The notes under the pieces were generated by a model, which worked only from the letters and a program-made list of their open reading frames with translations, was not told where the DNA came from and did not search any database. A program made the translations under genes and the position numbers. From assembly GCA_000497125.2 (NCBI GenBank), contig CM035319.1, forward strand, positions 984,001-1,048,000: a stretch of DNA of 64,000 nt, written 5' to 3'. This document shows, piece after piece, positions 35,283 through 47,900 of this stretch. This DNA comes from Spironucleus salmonicida. Its lineage: Eukaryota; Fornicata; Diplomonadida; Hexamitidae. Every line of letters starts with the position of its first letter. Within the stretch, counting starts at the first letter, position 1.

Positions 35283-36065
35283 TCATTATATAGTTTGCTA
35301 TTAAATAATTATATTTTGAAGTTTTGTTATTTTGTTTTTATATTTTGTTTCCAATATAGCATATTATTTATCTTATTATGACTTTAAATATACACTCGTA
35401 TCATCATCAATGGTCTACTATTATTCAATTAAGTATTTTATGATAATAGTCTACTCTTAGTCTACCTTTTTCATTGATTGTAATTAGCATTCCTTGTCTG
35501 ATAGTTAAAGCATTGCTATTTAAACATCATTATCTGATTCAAATAACTATTCCAATAATGAATCTTTAATAATTTTATCGTTATATACAAATTCATTATT
35601 TCTAATAGATTAGTTCTCAACCACCAATCGATCTATAATATTAATCAAATCTTATTCTTACACTAATTTAGATTACAAACTCTATGATATATTAAGCAAT
35701 GAATTATCATCTATTTCCTATTCTAGTTATAATTATTTTATTTCTAATGATGATATTTGGTCTTATTTTTTAATCATTAAAAATTGATAAAGCTGTATTT
35801 ATTTTTACAATTGTTATAATGACTATAAAATATTTTGAGATGAATTTATATGATTCTATTACTATTCAACTAAATAATCAATAATTTTTTGTTACGTTTA
35901 AACTTAAGAATTTAGTTAAAAGTTATCTTGTTTTAAGGTATTAAGTATATCCATATTGTCAGTGCGATGAATAATACTTTCTTAATTACTTACTTATGTT
36001 GCAACGTTATTAGATAATAACTTACTTGTAAATAAATACTGTCTGAAGTAGTTTAAATATTTCAT
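35283..36065 (-). CDS. Coiled-coil protein, 260 aa
   Basis: ATG 36065 to TGA 35285-35283. It is a Gln/Leu/Ile/Lys-rich helical protein with heptad-like patterns (SSQNILQSLQQLQKQIQLY, KQLQLEQEIDD, KYKNKITKLQNIIIQQQ). At least twenty Gln are TAA/TAG. It is convergent with the MGC-protein gene with a single base between the two stop codons, so their 3' ends must overlap in mRNA. Function is unknown, and coiled coils of this type are common in flagellates. Confidence 0.65.
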
Positions 36066-36696
36066 TATATACTTACGTAAAGTATAAATGTATAATATTA
36101 TATATACCCAAACATCACTTATTATATAGATTCTCATTAACTATAATGTTTTGACTTAAATAATTAACGAATATACAGAGGCTGATAAAATAAATTTCAT
36201 TAAATTATGGTAAATATAATTATATATAATTTTTCTAAATACTTCTATCAAGCTACACACCTACTACTGATAAAATTATATAAAATTAAATATAGTCCTT
36301 AGTTTTTAAAAACCTAATGTTAATAATTGCTAATAATCTCATGCTATCATAGAATTAATCTCATTAATTTAAAAAAAAACTATTGAAATTAGTCATTTTA
36401 TTGTCAGTACCTTCGGTACCATTTAGTGCTAATTGACATATTAATATTACAATTTGGTATATACTAATGACGAACATAAAAAATACGCTTACTCGTAAAA
36501 ATACGAACTTTTAATACAATAAGATTAATAATTATAAAATATAAATGAAAATATAATTCCATTCTTAATGCAAATAAGAATTTTTGAACCTGTTGAAGTT
36601 GACTTATTTTAACGAAACCTTTACAATCATCAACGTTCAGAAGTGTTATAGTCAAAAGTTATTGATTAGCATTTTCTATTTCTAACAAAAGAACGA
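36066..36696. other. AT-rich divergent intergenic region
   Basis: Very AT-rich region between two divergent starts. Short open frames exist on both strands (for example plus 36467-36700, whose TGA overlaps the next ATG, and minus 36404-36655), but they lack support and are not called. Confidence 0.45.
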
Positions 36697-37551
36697 ATGA
36701 TTATTTATAATTATGAGTTTATTGTAACCCGTGAAATTGAGAGTGTAGAAGCATTTTATGCACTTACTAATTATGTAGTTGTTGTATAGCGGATAGATGA
36801 TTTCGTTATTATTTCTAGTCTTAATCTTGATGATTATTAACTAGATTCAAAAATTACAGTTCCATTGTCAGAACTAGTAGCCATCGAATTTCACGATATG
36901 CTTTTTGTTCTCTAAGATCGCCAGTACTATAGAGTATTTTAAAATTTTACATTAAAATTAAAATTTCTATCATCAAAGATTCGTATTTTAACGTTATATA
37001 AAAGTGGTGTTACAATTATTAACAATAAAAATATTTTAATTTAAATTGACACAAATTAAACAATTTTATATAAAATGTTACTTAAATTTTAAGTATTTAA
37101 TTAAATGTTCTCTACAACTACACATTGTGCTTTGGTTTGCCCTGATATCTTAATACTAAATTTTAACACTAAAAGTTGTATAAAAGTAGCCTTTTAGTCT
37201 GGTCCAATAAAATTCTATTCAACAAAGTTTCCTGACCATATATTTATACAATCTGGATATAATGTTTATCTTATATCGCTCATCTCATAAAAAGTAATTA
37301 AAAACCTATAAATTTCCTCACCAATTTAGTTATATAATAATTTTATTACATACTAGACTTTTTATGATTCAGAATATTGCTTATCATATATTTATCCGAC
37401 AAATTCAAAGATTAATATATTGCTTAAAATTGATAGACATCTGACACGTTTAATTCATATCGAAGATGACTATCTCATTATAGGCCGTTTTGATGGTGTT
37501 TGTCAAATTTACTCTTGCGTTAATTATGATTGTTAGCCATTTAAATTATGA
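36697..37551 (+). CDS. Hypothetical beta-rich (propeller-like) protein, 284 aa
   Basis: ATG 36697 to TGA 37549-37551. The sequence is built of alternating hydrophobic strands, such as YALTNYVVVQRIDDFVIISS, VAIEFHDMLFVLQDRQYYR, HIFIQSGYNVYLISLISQK and HIEDDYLIIGRFDGVCQIYS. This is the look of a divergent WD-like beta-propeller, though no canonical GH/WD motifs are present. AT-rich with TAA/TAG Gln. It is followed 58 bp downstream by POLR3C on the same strand. Function unknown. Confidence 0.6.
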
Positions 37552-37609
37552 TCTTAATTATTATTATATATTATAATATTTATTTTTCCCTCCACTCCTC
37601 ATTAACCAA

Positions 37610-38866
37610 ATGCGTCCAATTTTAAATTAAATTTTGCTTTAAAATTTCCCTCATCAGACACATACTGCCCTTTAATTACTTGAAAATCCACTGCAAACCC
37701 GTTCCCATTACAATACACCAGATTTTGACAAACACTTCGCATTCCTTTCAAATTTTGGAATTGCTACTATTATTAAAGTGCCAACTTCCAGAGGTTTGCT
37801 AGACGTATACTACCTGTCACAAGCCGAGCTGCTAGCCCTCATTTCGCGCTCCATGGCAGCCCCATTTTTACCAGAAATTTTCCTCCAGCTTTCGGCTAAA
37901 GGCAGCGGAATTCCGTCGGAATTCCTCAACAACTCCCGCTCAGGCACCCAACAGGCAATTAACAACGATTTTGCGATCCTGTCGCAGCTCTAAATTTTGC
38001 AGCAAAACAAGCTCTTTATCCTCCAAAAACAAGGCATCACGAGCTTCATAGAAGCGAATTCGATCTCCTATGACCCCCGTACGGACTCGTTTTTGAAGCA
38101 CCAGAGCAACAAAAAATCTGTCCTCTGCGCCGCCTCGACAGCCGCGAAATTCTTCAAAAACGAGGAATTTTTGACCGAAAGCTACTTCGTGAACTACCAA
38201 AACGTCCAGAAATTCGCGCAGCTGAAGCTCGCAATTCAGCAACTTTCAGTGAATTTCGACGAGCAATTCGCCAGAATTCTACAATTTGGAGCGGAAACGA
38301 CGCAGGCACACCTGAATTTGGGAAAGAAGTTCGCCATCAAGGACATAATAGATATGTGCCAGTACCAACAGCAGACGATTTCCGGCATTTTGCAGACCGC
38401 GTTCCAGCAGAATCTCGTCGTTTTGAGCGGCGAAAGCTACGAAATTAACGTCGAGGAGATGATATAACAACTGCAATTTGCGAGCTGTGCGAAGATGCTC
38501 AGCAACCGCAACGGGAGCGCCGGAGGGCGTATTTTTCGACTTCTGCTGAATAGGGGCTGTTTGGACGAAAATCAGATAGCGCAGGAAGCGATGATCTCGA
38601 CGAAAACGGCTAGTCAGACCGTCCAGGAGCTCTTCAAATAGGGGTTTTTGTCCTGCAGCAATTTGCAGCGCGGCGAGCTGAACGAAAATAGCATTGTTTT
38701 GTACAGCGTCGAGAGCCAGCAGATGCGCAAAAACTGCCTTGGGGCCTTTAGCAGCGTCCTAGCACGAATTATGGTCAACATGCGGGAGGAGCGCGATAGC
38801 TCGAAGCTGCAAAAACTCTAATATGCGTTTATGAGGGTTTTGCAGGGATATGTTGTATTTCTATGA
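37610..38866 (+). CDS. POLR3C: RNA polymerase III subunit RPC3 (RPC82)
   Basis: 418 residues from ATG 37610 to TGA 38864-38866. Family features are the early winged-helix-like region (MRPILNQILLQNFPHQTHTA), the central YDPRTDSFLKHQSN and the diagnostic C-terminal stretch GRIFRLLLNRGCLDENQIAQ, followed by MISTKTASQTVQELFKQGFL and a final helical domain. These match eukaryotic RPC3/RPC82, a subunit of the Pol III initiation subcomplex with RPC6 and RPC7. It is shorter than the typical ~530-650 residues, mainly through compact loops. The first ~160 bp are AT-rich with TAA codons and the rest is GC-richer. Confidence 0.7.
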
Positions 38867-39963
38867 GAATTGGATAGAGTGAGGTGTTTGTTAGAGTATA
38901 TGTAAAATTTAGATAGTTTGTTGATTTAGATTTATGTTTTAGGAGAAAATGAGGTTTCGGTAGAAAAGTTGTGAATGGTTAATAATTATTAATAAAAATC
39001 TGAAGCTTCTTTATGTGTTGTTAACTAGCGGTATTACTTGTTTTGGAAGTTGATAATTGACTAGTTTCATTTATTTATGGCATGTTGGTGAGTTTTGAAT
39101 ATTTTATGTAGGGGATATGGCTTGATATACTTGTTTATAGGATTAAAATTGAAAAGAAAAAATTATATGCAACTGAAGAAAACTGTGTTCTAAATGTTAA
39201 TTTATAGCATTCTTTATATAGATATAGTAAACCTATATATAATAAATTTCACTGATAAAAAATAAGATTGTATTATCTAAACTGAGGAGGCAAATCTCTA
39301 CTTTAGTCAAAAATATATTAATTAATTTTGTGGTAAACTTGATATTTTTAGTACATAATTATTATTCTTATATTTCAGCTGGATAAAATTTTATATTATT
39401 TACATACTAGATTATTTTTTAGTTAAAAATTCTTAAATCAATAAAAATCTATATGATAGTAATGATTTGATTATAAACAAAAGATGAAATAGTATGCTTA
39501 AACCACTATGATAATAACTACTAATTAATTATGTAAAGAAATTTTACTTATATTTCCTTCAGTAAAATTGAATTATAAACTGAAAACATTAAACCTGATA
39601 TACAATTAAATATCAGAAATAGAAAATGGAACAGCTTAAACTTATCAATAATGGATATTGTAAAAATTGTAAAATTATTAATTTTTCAGCGGTTTTTAGA
39701 GCAGAATTTAAGGTAAGGCGCTAATTAATATATAATTAATAACTATTTTATAGCTAAATATATTTTTAATATAGTAACTATTGTAATGCAAAAAATGATA
39801 TAATTGTTTTAAGTATTCTTAAATAAAGTAGTATATCATATAATGTACTAGCTCTGTAATATTATTTAAAAATTAACATAGTAGTTACTCTCTAAGATAA
39901 TTTTAGCAGATAGAATAAACTAATTTATAATATTATTATTTTAATATATACTTTCGGAAAAAT
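38867..39963. other. AT-rich spacer
   Basis: About 1.1 kb of AT-rich DNA. A TGA-free frame starts at ATG 39626 with MEQLKLINNGYCKNCKI but soon turns into spacer-like composition and runs into the next gene out of frame. I do not call it. No RNA gene is seen. Confidence 0.45.
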
Positions 39964-41604
39964 ATGTCTGATGATTCTAATAATAAGGAGCCAGGAAATA
40001 TAGAAGTTCTTAGTAGTTTAGTAACGTATAAACTTTTAAACTAGTCTGATTTAAAGAGGGTAATCATACCTTAAGATGTTTAAGTTTGTTTGATAAAAGA
40101 AGTTTTTATATAACAACTGAAATTTTCTACACCAGAACAACTAAAACATCTCACTTTATGTGGTTCAAGCAGGATGTCAAAATAAGAAATAGATTTTACT
40201 TTACCATAATGCCTCATTACTCTCACATTATAGAATATTTGTGTTGAATAATTGCTTATACCATAAAGTGTAGAAAATATGAATCTAATTAATGTTATAG
40301 CTAATCAAGTTTTTATCTTATAAGATGCTAATATTTCAAGATTAAATCTTATTGGTTTGTATCTAATCAAAGATAGTTCTTAAATAATTAATTTTATATA
40401 AAATGGAACAAGTTTAACATATTTAAACATATTTAGAGTTAATTTAAAGTATCTGGTTATTTCTTAGTCATTAATTTATGTTTATTTAAAAGAAGTAAAA
40501 GGTAATATTTTATTTTCAGAGTGTTCATAAATTTAATAATTATCACTTACTTCATGTTAAACTTAAAACTTGCTTATACCAAACTCTGTTAATACTTTAA
40601 TTTTATTAGATACTCTCCTTAATAATTTAATAATTTAATAATAGAATTCTATATATGATTTTACATTTGAATAAGCATATAATATTAATTCTCGAGGAAT
40701 AATAGAATAAATATAATTTTTTATGAGATTTAATACGAAGTTAAATAAAATTTGTTTATCTAATATAAAATTTACTGATTTATAAATCCCTAAATATATT
40801 TTTAAATGCTTTCTAAATAATTTAAGGTGTGAAATATTAAATATTCTATCAGAGAATTTAACTAATATTTCATTAGTGGAGGTTTATGTAGTTTATTTTT
40901 CAGATTATAATGAATAGTTAAGTTCATCTTTATGTTAATCTAACTAACTATCTTAACTATAAATAGGTTCAGTATAACCGGATAAAGATGAACTGGCAAC
41001 TAGATTCATTGCTAATAATTATAAATAAATATCATAATTAGAGCTTAATTTATAATAGTCTATTTAAGATACCGTTTGTCTCAAAGAATTGTACCTTTCA
41101 AATATTTCTGTGAACATGCTTATTATTTAATAATCTATTTAAATATTAGTTCTTGATAACGTAAAAATAAATTATCTTACACTCAATAATTATACAAGTT
41201 GTCAAAAGCTACATCTTAACACGAGTAATGTAATAATATGCAATTTTATGGAATTTTTATTTAACTCAAACTAGGATATAGAAATTGTTTTATAAAATTT
41301 TAGGGTTAACTAATTTTTACTACCAAGGAAATTAAAAACCATATTACTCATAAATTGTTTCACCAATTTTATTACCGTCGCGAGAGACGGTGGGTATTTC
41401 CAATACCGCGTCCTTGCCGATACCGCCACAGTCGACTTACAGAACGACATTACCAGAGCGGTAGAAAACGAAGTCCTCCAGCACCCAGTACGCCTTACGT
41501 TCCCCACCCATCTAGCCGCCTACGTAACCTTGCGCACCCAGAAGTAGCAGGCCGTCGCGCGTATCCAGAACTTTCTAGCCCAAAGCGAGTTTATCCCAGA
41601 CTGA
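39964..41604 (+). CDS. Leucine-rich-repeat-like protein with a compositionally different C-terminal tail
   Basis: 546 residues from ATG 39964 to TGA 41602-41604; every in-frame triplet was checked. Residues ~30-470 are Leu/Ile/Asn-rich irregular repeats resembling BspA-type LRRs (LKHLTLCGSSRMSKQE, LTLQNICVEQLLIPQS, LKELYLSNISVNMLIIQQSI, ILVLDNVKINYLTLNN). Nearly all Gln are TAA/TAG. At about 41380 the DNA becomes GC-rich and the last ~75 residues (ITVARDGGYFQYRVLADTAT onward) have a quite different, polar, helical character with CAG-coded Gln. The frame is unbroken across the junction. This is either a composition switch within one gene or a fusion with a neighbouring coding sequence. LRR proteins of this type act in protein-protein contacts, and the location is unknown. 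Confidence 0.65.
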
Positions 41605-41633
41605 GTATTTTATATATAGCACTTTCGCTCCAA

Positions 41634-42419
41634 ATGGAGTTCCTCAGGCACTTGCAATCCTCACCAGCCCCGCTGACGAAAACCGTTAAGTACACCAGGC
41701 ACGTACCAGAACTGGCCAAAATCCACTCACTGTCGCCCCTGATCTACTCGACCCCCACGCACTTCTGCAGCGGAGACGCGAGCCTCCCGCTGCCTAAAAG
41801 CACGATGGTCACGTTCGCAGCGCCCGGCATTCTGGCCAGAAGCGACAACACGCTCTTCCTCTACAGCCAGGAGGGCGCGCGGGTCAATGTCCGCGTCAGC
41901 TTCCGGCGCGTCCAGCACGCCGTGACGCAGGCGCAGCTCTACCAGGACTTCGTCTTCGCGCTCACGCGGAACACGATCTACGTCTCGGACCTCGCGAACA
42001 CTGCGAGCCGGGAAATCCACTTCGAGCACGACGTCCGGCAGTTCCAGATCGTGGACGGCCGGCTGCTCGTCCTGAGCAACAGGCTCTGCCTCTGCGCGCT
42101 GGACGGGACGGTATAGATGGAGTGGCTCCTGGAGGGGGCGGAGCGAATGGAGGCCACCCCGGAGGGCATTCTCGTCGGAGGCGGGGGCAGGGTGTGGCTC
42201 GTCCGGGAGGGCGGCGTGCGGAGCGTCGAGATCGCGGAGCCGGTTCGGTTCCTGAGGTTCCCGCTCGTGGTGTGCGCTGCGCGGGCGTTTGGCCTGAGCG
42301 TGGGGCCTGACGGCTCGCTGGGGGTAGCGAGCGTGTTCGAGGGCTCGCTGGAGCTCTGCGGTGACCTGTTCGCCCGAAACGGGGGCCTGGTGGAGGCCGT
42401 GACGCTGGCGTGCAAATGA
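41634..42419 (+). CDS. Hypothetical beta-propeller-like protein, 261 aa
   Basis: ATG 41634 to TGA 42417-42419, with one TAG-coded Gln (GTVQMEW). The body alternates short beta strands and Gly-rich turns (SDNTLFLYSQEGARVNVRVS, RNTIYVSDLANTASREIHF, EGILVGGGGRVWLVREGG, VGPDGSLGVASVFEGSLEL), as in a small propeller. No family was recognised. Very GC-rich, and it follows the LRR gene by 29 bp on the same strand. It is convergent with the next gene (13 bp between the stops). Confidence 0.6.
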
Positions 42420-42432
42420 ATAAAGTAGAAGC

Positions 42433-44013
42433 TCAGAGACGACTCGCCATGCAGAGGTATGCCATCAGCCCGATTCCGGTGAACACAAACACCAGTCCAG
42501 CGATCACCGCGAAGTGCGTGTAAATGTTGGAGAAGTCCGAGAGCAGCAGCACGCTTGGGAACGGAAATTCGTTTTCCGACTGGACGAAGTTGTAGAGGTT
42601 GGTGTGGTTCGCCACCATCTTCTCGTAAATCACAGCTCGCTCCGCCACGGTGCCGGGCATCGTAACCCCAAATGTATGGTCTTGATACGTTGATGTGCAC
42701 TGCAACTTGCCGTTGAACACGTAGTCGATGACGAAGCTGAACGCTATCTGCCGGGACTGGTACGACTCCGGCTAGACACCGAGGATGTAGTTCGCCACCG
42801 AGTGCCCTTGCGTCGAGCACTTTTCGGAGTCGTACGTCTAGATTTGCACGCAGAGCTCGTCGCGCCTAAAGAAGGCCTGAATGTTCTGGAAGCAGCTGAG
42901 CTTGGCCTCCAGGAGAACGGACTCCTCGTCCAGTATTACGTCGTTCTCGTCCCTGTAGGTCATGTAGCTGATGAGACTACCAGAACCGATAGCCTCGAAC
43001 CCTGGTATCGCGACATCGAGCCTCAATATGAACCCCACCTTATTGATGAACTGGTCCTTCGTGTTTATCTCCGGGGCGGACGAGTAGTTGAAGGCCTCCG
43101 TGATGACGCGCAGCTGGTTGTGCACGCTGACCGTGTTCTGGTTGCATTCTGTATGAGTAGAAAACATCACGTTGTTACTGAACGCCAGAATCTGTGTCGC
43201 GGAGATGTAGCCGACGGGCTTCAACTAGGAGTAGCACGGGCTGGCGATCGACAGGATGAGGTGCGGCTCAGCCAGAATAACTTGGTCCAGTTTGTTTATC
43301 TTCGTCACGAGGTGCAGCCGCGTCTGGATGGTCCGGTTCCGCTCGAAATGAACGAAAAATTCTTTGAAGGTGGCGACTTCGGCCGGGTCCGTCAGCGTGC
43401 TGAGCGGTTGTTTGAAATGCTTTGTGGCCTTCTGGTCGAACGCTTACGTGGAGTCGTAGTAGCCAGCCTCCCCGCTTACGCCCTGGACCCCGAAGGATCT
43501 CCACCGCTCCTCGGCGAAGTACTCGAATTTGACCACGGGTGCCGTGATCTGGCAGTCGAGCGGCGTGCCGTCCATCTGGAGGAACTCGTGGCCCGCCGAC
43601 CGGTTGTAGCGGAGCACCAGGTCGTCCCAGCAGTTGGTCGCGTTCATCTGCGTGTGCTGGATGGTCTGGACGGCCCCTGGGGACTCCAGGGAGCCCACCA
43701 GCTTCACCTGGTATGACAGCAGCGATTTCGCAGCGATGAGGGTGTATTTCGCTACATCTGAGGATAGGTCAAATACTATGATGTTTGGCACGCTCTGAAA
43801 GTACGTGAACTCTGAGTCTATGGTCTGGACCTTATTCGCTGAGTCAAGATACTCTAGCGAGCATGTTGACACGCGGCCATCAGCTGCTACGCAGAGCTCA
43901 TCGTTCTCAGGAGCCGGCGTCAACACCAATTTGAATATCTTCGATTACGTGTCACCTTCAAGTACTGCGTTGTCCTGGAAGCATCGTATTTCCTCTGCAA
44001 CAACCAGAAACAT
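42433..44013 (-). CDS. Type I membrane glycoprotein-like protein, IR3 copy A
   Basis: 526 residues from ATG 44013 to TGA 42435-42433 (Gln as TAA/TAG at several places, for example CYSQLKPVG and CVQIQTYD). The start MFLVVAEEIRC is a weak, short hydrophobic leader. The ectodomain of ~490 residues has spaced cysteines (CVAADGRVSTC, NCWDDLV, CFQNIQ, CVQIQTYDSEKC) and N-glycosylation sequons (NATN, NRSA, NYSS, NHTN). A single membrane helix (FAVIAGLVFVFTGIGLMAYL) ends with the tail CMASRL. No known domain is recognised. A near-identical gene of the same length lies inverted at 62415-63995. GC-rich. Confidence 0.75.
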
Positions 44014-44926
44014 TTTATTTAGTTTATACATTATCATTATAAATATAGATATTTACTCGTTATTTATCGAAGTTAAAATTATAATTTGTTTAAAAATAAT
44101 AAGTTGATAAAATATCATAAACTTTTTTATAGTTCATCTTATGATTGTTATTTAATTATTTAGTTAATAAATAAATAAAATTAGAATTCTAATATATTTT
44201 AAGATAAAGTTCATACTTATAAATTTAACTTTTAAAGATGTACTCGAAGCCTTTGTGATAAAATAATATTTAAATATTTTTGATTTTAAGAAAAGCTAAC
44301 TATTATAAAATACTTTATTCTTGAGATTTTAGAATTTTTGAGTATATAGCACAAGTAGTAATAATAATATATTTGTAAACTGATAATATTCTACAATTAT
44401 GCGATTCAAACTTCTCATAACAATAAAATTAAAGAAACATTCTACTATAGTTACAATAAAGTAATAATTCTAGTAAGCTTAACCAATATACTCGTAAATT
44501 ACTTATCCTATACTCGTAATACGCCTAATTAATGCAATAATTTAATTAATTTTTACCAGAGAACATTTTTAAGCAACAATAATGCTTATTTTATTTGAGT
44601 AAAGATATTCCTTAAAATATTAGGTTGAATTTAATAATTATATCTAATATTTATTCCCAAATGGTATAACGGTTAGCATTTCTGGTTTTCACCCAGGAGA
44701 TCCGGGTTCGATTCCCGGTTTGGGAGTAATTTTATTTTAGATCATTAAGACGTTATATTATTATTAACCAATAGTAATTTTTATATTGGTCATACGGGCG
44801 TACGTATTAATATTATTTAAATTTTAATTTGATTAACATTTATCACCCAATATTAACAATAAAGTCATATTAAATTAATTAATGTTTTACTTATTATTAT
44901 ATGTTGGTATGTATTATATAGTTAGA
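44014..44926. other. AT-rich spacer containing a tRNA gene
   Basis: Highly AT-rich DNA between two divergent genes. Apart from the tRNA-Glu at 44655-44726 no gene or clear motif is visible. Confidence 0.6.
44655..44726 (+). tRNA. tRNA-Glu (anticodon TTC)
   Basis: A 72-nt cloverleaf. Acceptor arm TCCCAAA pairs with TTTGGGA, with discriminator G. The anticodon arm TCTGG/CCAGG encloses TTTTCAC, so the anticodon at 44688-44690 is TTC. T arm CCGGG/CCCGG encloses TTCGATT, and the B box GGTTCGATTCC is canonical. The D arm has one A-C mismatch. No intron. It reads GAA codons and is not a suppressor for TAR. Confidence 0.93.
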
Positions 44927-47900
44927 ATGACATAAATTTGTAGCGCAGCCGCTGACTGCGGGTCCTCCCACTACAGTGTGTGCTATAGGACCACCAGTGG
45001 AACTATCCAGCTGGTTAATCTAAGATCTGAAAATGTAAGTTCTAAGTAACCATCGACTGCGTATGTCTCGATAGAATTCACTGACGTAAAGCAGCTCCCC
45101 CCAGACAGCATTTACTATGGATCATCACCACCAGATACGTTGAACTACGCATTCTTTCCTAACTGGAAGAACTACTTCTTCGATGCTGACGAGATAGTGT
45201 GCTATCCCAATGTTCCCTCAGTCCCTTCCAAGAACCACCGATCGATTCGGGTTACCTGCGCCAGTCTTTTTGAAGGGTTCATGTTCCAAGCAGTAAAAAG
45301 TGTTCGCTGCGCCTCCGGCTTGGACACCGTGGAACTAGCATTCTTAATACCAAGTGTGGCTCGCGCCCAGCACCTCGACTTCATTAAGCTTTGCGCGTAG
45401 TCGGTTGAGAAGAGAACTCCATGCAAAATAACATTGATATACGAAGGTAAAGCTGCACTGGGATCTGCTGAGGCAATAGGTGATTTTGGCGGATTTACAT
45501 TCGATAAAGCCACTAAGTAAAATCACGAATCATGCAACCTGGCAGCTAGTAATATTGACAATGTAGTTGATCAATTAGTACGTGCTGATTTTGTAGACTT
45601 GCGTTTCCACAATCGCCATCTACTTTACCAAAGAATCATGGAATTGAAAAATGATTATACTAGTGGTGATGTTTTCTTAGATCTTACTGGAATTTTTGAC
45701 CCGTTTCAATTCTATGGCCACTATGCCTTATATAGCTGGTTCAAAGAGCGTGGCACCACGGATGGATTTGAAAATGGAGCTAAATAATTCCTTTAAACAA
45801 TACCATTCTATGAAGACGGGGAACGCTGTTGCTCATAATATTTCCATTAAAGATAAATTTCGATGACATATGTTGATTTCAGATAATAAATGCTAGAATA
45901 TATTCGAAACTTTAATGATAGCTCTGAATTCAAGTTTATTAAGCCATGCCAGGAATTTAATAAACTGATAAAAATTGTATAAAACCGCAAAGTCCTTAAA
46001 AAAGTGCTAACATAGGCACTTTGTTTCGAAGACTTTAATAGTAATGAACGTATAGTGTGTATTTGTTAGCAACTAGTATCCAGCCATTCTTAATAATATC
46101 AGTCTTTATTATATAAAGCTGTCGCTGACATATCTTTATAATAATGGAAAAAACGACTTAACTCTAATTTTTTAATTATTATGGGCGAATTTCAAAGCTA
46201 AACAATTATAGAGAGTTATAAATTCAGTAATGATAAAATTGGAATAAGTTTACCTTCTGGTATTTACCAGCAAATATGTACAGCTGTCTGTGCTTAGCTA
46301 GCAAATAACTTTGGTTTATTTCTTCAATCAAATAAATGCAAAACATTTAAAATTACTGGAGGATTTTCTTAAAGTCCATTTTTACTAAACTAATTAGCTC
46401 AAAATTCATATATCTAACAAATTACCAAGAAAAGCAAGGATAGTTTGATATAACATATTAAAAAATCTCTCATTATTCCTCCTTATGAGATTGTTAAAAA
46501 TGCAATTGGTATGAAATAGTCTATGACAGATTCCGAAAATTTAATATATAAACACTACTATCTAAATATTGATAAAAGTGGTAATTTAAAGTATGAAGAG
46601 GTGAATGTTACTACTTCGCACAAGAATCGAGTCTGCATTGACGAGGGAACATCTGGATCACTGTTAAGCTATATACCAGCGGGTCATAAGTACACAGATG
46701 ATATGACTATCAATGATTTACCTGCATAACAGGATAGGATCCGTAAGATAGATGATGTTGAGTTTAAAGCTGGCACTAAAACTCCTTCATTTTGCGTGGT
46801 AGATATTCCAGCAGCCTATTAGCTAGCCACGTCTGGACTTTCGTTATAACATAGCGAAGATTTATCCAATTACCAATAAGTGTTCGATAAATATTTTACA
46901 TTATAGATGCTTCCAATTTCCGATATTCGTAGAATATTTCTTTTTGGAAATGTTAATAAAGATGCCTTATCTGAATAGTTATTATCTAATAATCATGATG
47001 ATGCAACACTGGTATAGAGTTCAAAGCCTATGAGTGCAAAGGAAAAGTTACTACGCAAAAAGTAAGAGGCACAAGCAAAATAAGAAGTTGAACCAGAACC
47101 AAAGTCAACCTCAGTCGAAGAGGTTGGGCAAAAGCTCACTGCAAAATAAAAGATGGCACTAGCAAAGTTATAAAAGACGTAACAATAGACTACGGATGTA
47201 TCACCGTCAACTAGTGGGGTCCATATTAATGAGTTCCTTATTGTAGATTATTGGAAGAGATATTTGTATCAAAACTAGCAAGTCTAATATCCATTAAACC
47301 CATAGATAGTGTAACGTTATACATTTAATGGTCAGTCTATAGAACTAAAATTACCAGTTGCATATTTCTATATTTCTCATCTTTCTCATTTTTATCATAC
47401 TTTTATATAGGACTAAGGTGATATGGTAAGTTATTACAATTAGCTTGGTCTTACGCTTACAGTTCCTTGCGCGGCAAAATAGTAGCATTTAACTTTTTTG
47501 CGAGAGTGTTGTAGAGTAGCGAATCTTCCTGATGATATAGTTTTTGTATATGAACCAAATTCAGCATTTTCTTTTATTTTTCATTAAGATCGACTTCGTG
47601 GTACCAATATATTTAAGGATGGATACGTTATTGTAGTTGATGTTGGCGGTGGAACTACAGATGTATCGCTGCTGAAGGTAGATACAGAAGGTGGTACATT
47701 TAATGTTATTAATTTTTATGAAATCAACTATGCAGGAAATAATGTCATAGACAAAGTTTTTGAGAACCTTGGTGTATAATCAGGACTGCTACAGTAACTT
47801 AGTTCAGGAACAAGATCACAATTTCGTGAGTCTGTGAAATCTTAAATTGAGCTTCTAACAGTATTAAACTCTTCTGATAGAAATGTTGAAGAGGTTATTA

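Noticed and set aside
36404-36700. Small frames on both strands in the spacer before 36697
   Set aside because: The minus frame has no ATG at its start and the plus frame is low-complexity. Both lie in a promoter region of AT-rich DNA.
42433-44013. Idea that the type I membrane protein is a HAP2/GCS1-type gamete fusogen
   Set aside because: No HAP2 domain signature or characteristic cysteine pattern could be recognised. A type I topology alone is not enough.
44655-44726. Suppressor tRNA reading TAA/TAG
   Set aside because: The anticodon is plainly TTC (Glu). No tRNA-Gln with a TTA or CTA anticodon is seen in this window.
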